Positions 63,443-64,000 of a DNA stretch of 64,000 bases are shown here, piece by piece. The stretch's first letter is position 1. Every line of letters starts with the position of its first letter. The stretch covers positions 91,030 to 155,029 of the forward strand of contig JAURMC010000005.1 of NCBI GenBank assembly GCA_030830895.1, given 5' to 3'. The notes under the pieces were generated by a model. That model did not search any database. It was not told the DNA's origin and saw only the letters and a program-made list of their open reading frames with translations. The position numbers and the translations under genes are program-made. This DNA is from Crocinitomicaceae bacterium. GTDB lineage: Bacteria > Bacteroidota > Bacteroidia > Flavobacteriales_D > Crocinitomicaceae.

Positions 63443-63860
63443 TTAAAGCATCCTTCAGTTAATTCAATACATGATTGAGTTATAGACCGCTACTAATAAA
63501 CAGCTATTATGCTATGTGGTTATTAGCAATAGAAAAAAATCCGAGTATTAAGTTACTCATATATACAGTTTATAAAAAAGACAGGTACTTTAGATTATTG
63601 TATGAATTTCATTCAAATCTATAATAATGAACCTACTAATTATGATAAAACCGGATATATAACAACGTTTTGTTTATCTGAATTTGGTCGTTACTTCTTA
63701 TCAATTTATCTATCAAGGAACAGCCTGTTTTTGCCCTAGTTAGATTGTTGATTTTTATTTTAATCCGTTTCAAATCTATCAACAGCTGTATTTTTTTATA
63801 CACTAGGCAGTGCACTTACTTGCTTTAAAATAACTAAATACGATTTAACAAAATTGAAAC
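63443..63860. other. AT-rich intergenic region between the C1 peptidase gene and the rRNA operon
   Basis: A 418-bp gap with no tRNA and no conserved gene visible. It contains a 7-bp inverted repeat (TGTTGAT...ATCAACA around 63746-63784, spacer about 26 bp) and one 45-codon ORF listed separately. Confidence 0.5.
63602..63739 (+). CDS. Possible small ORF (45 aa) of unknown function
   Basis: ATG to TAG, 45 codons, beginning MNFIQIYNNEPTNYD and ending LSIYLSRNSLFLP. Below the track's size limit. It has no clear signal peptide or motif. A loosely -7-like TACTTTAG lies about 18 bp upstream. In sequence this AT-rich such an ORF may be chance; without homologues it should be treated as doubtful. Confidence 0.15.
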   Translation: MNFIQIYNNEPTNYDKTGYITTFCLSEFGRYFLSIYLSRNSLFLP

Positions 63861-63895
63861 AAAAAACCCCGACGATTCTTGCGAATGTCGGGGTT
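63861..63895 (-). terminator. Rho-independent terminator of the rRNA operon
   Basis: On the minus strand AACCCCGAC-ATTC-GCAA-GAAT-C-GTCGGGGTT followed by TTTT forms a 9+4 bp hairpin with a GCAA tetraloop, one bulge and a U-tract. It begins 5 bp after the 3' end of the 5S rRNA, so it ends the rRNA transcript. Confidence 0.92.
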
Positions 63896-63900
63896 ATAAA

Positions 63901-64000
<100 letters not shown>

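Noticed and set aside
63746-63784. TGTTGAT...ATCAACA inverted repeat as a terminator of the peptidase gene
   Set aside because: The arms are 7 bp, AT-rich, with a 26-base loop and no U-tract, and they lie 300 bp after the stop.

Overview
The window comes from a low-GC member of the Bacteroidota, most likely a gliding or adhesive marine or freshwater Flavobacteriales (I would guess the Crocinitomicaceae/Cryomorphaceae area, but only as inference). The signs are eight predicted type IX secretion (T9SS) cargo proteins with type A or type B (gliding-motility-associated) C-terminal sorting domains, a PorP/SprF protein, SprB-type repeat adhesins, a PD40-OmpA protein, MetH split into two genes, a long urocanate hydratase, an HU-CCDC81/SPOR protein, and possible Bacteroidota-type -7 boxes (TAnnTTTG) before several genes. 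No phage, insertion sequence, CRISPR array or tRNA was seen. The coding is dense and most neighbours overlap by a few bases.

Layout. 1-4009 (minus): the two 2-oxoglutarate dehydrogenase genes sucA-sucB (sucB runs off the left edge) and a small DUF423 membrane protein. 4061-5908 (plus): a lipoprotein, an Mrp-type P-loop Fe-S protein and an Nfu scaffold. 5905-19215 (minus): a tight run of a 2463-residue secreted Ig-like/RCC1 protein, an S9 peptidase, an ALDH8-like aldehyde dehydrogenase and a secreted subtilase. 19376-30167 (plus): a five-gene adhesin operon of a lipoprotein, two SprB-repeat proteins, PorP/SprF and PD40-OmpA. 30170-35031 (minus): a packed six-gene run of methyltransferase, MbnP-like copper protein, MbnH/MauG-like diheme enzyme, SUFU-domain protein, EamA transporter and a secreted protein. 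35112-42310: a DUF4421-like protein, hutU, an RsmI-like methylase, a low-molecular-weight phosphatase, a GT2 glycosyltransferase with a polytopic membrane protein, and divergent ruvC-rnhA. 42314-52645 (minus): two large T9SS type B proteins (a PKD array and a glycine-rich protein) and split metH under a clear SAM-I riboswitch. 52701-63442: CotH-like protein, diacylglycerol/undecaprenol kinase, dprA, two tandem paralogous TonB-dependent receptors, kdsB, an HU/SPOR envelope protein and a secreted C1 peptidase. 63861-64000 (minus): a strong terminator and the 3' end of a 5S rRNA, so an rRNA operon enters from the right.

Working together: the adhesin operon pairs cargo (the SprB proteins) with PorP/SprF and a PG-binding OmpA protein, which points to a dedicated surface-display module. 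The methyltransferase-to-DUF4412 run looks like a copper/tryptophan-oxidation module whose target protein is itself sent to the surface by T9SS. The best candidates for something little described are that module, the shared 12-repeat register of the two SprB-type proteins, the 480-residue unknown domain at the start of the first of them, and a G8 tract inside the plug domain of one TonB receptor.
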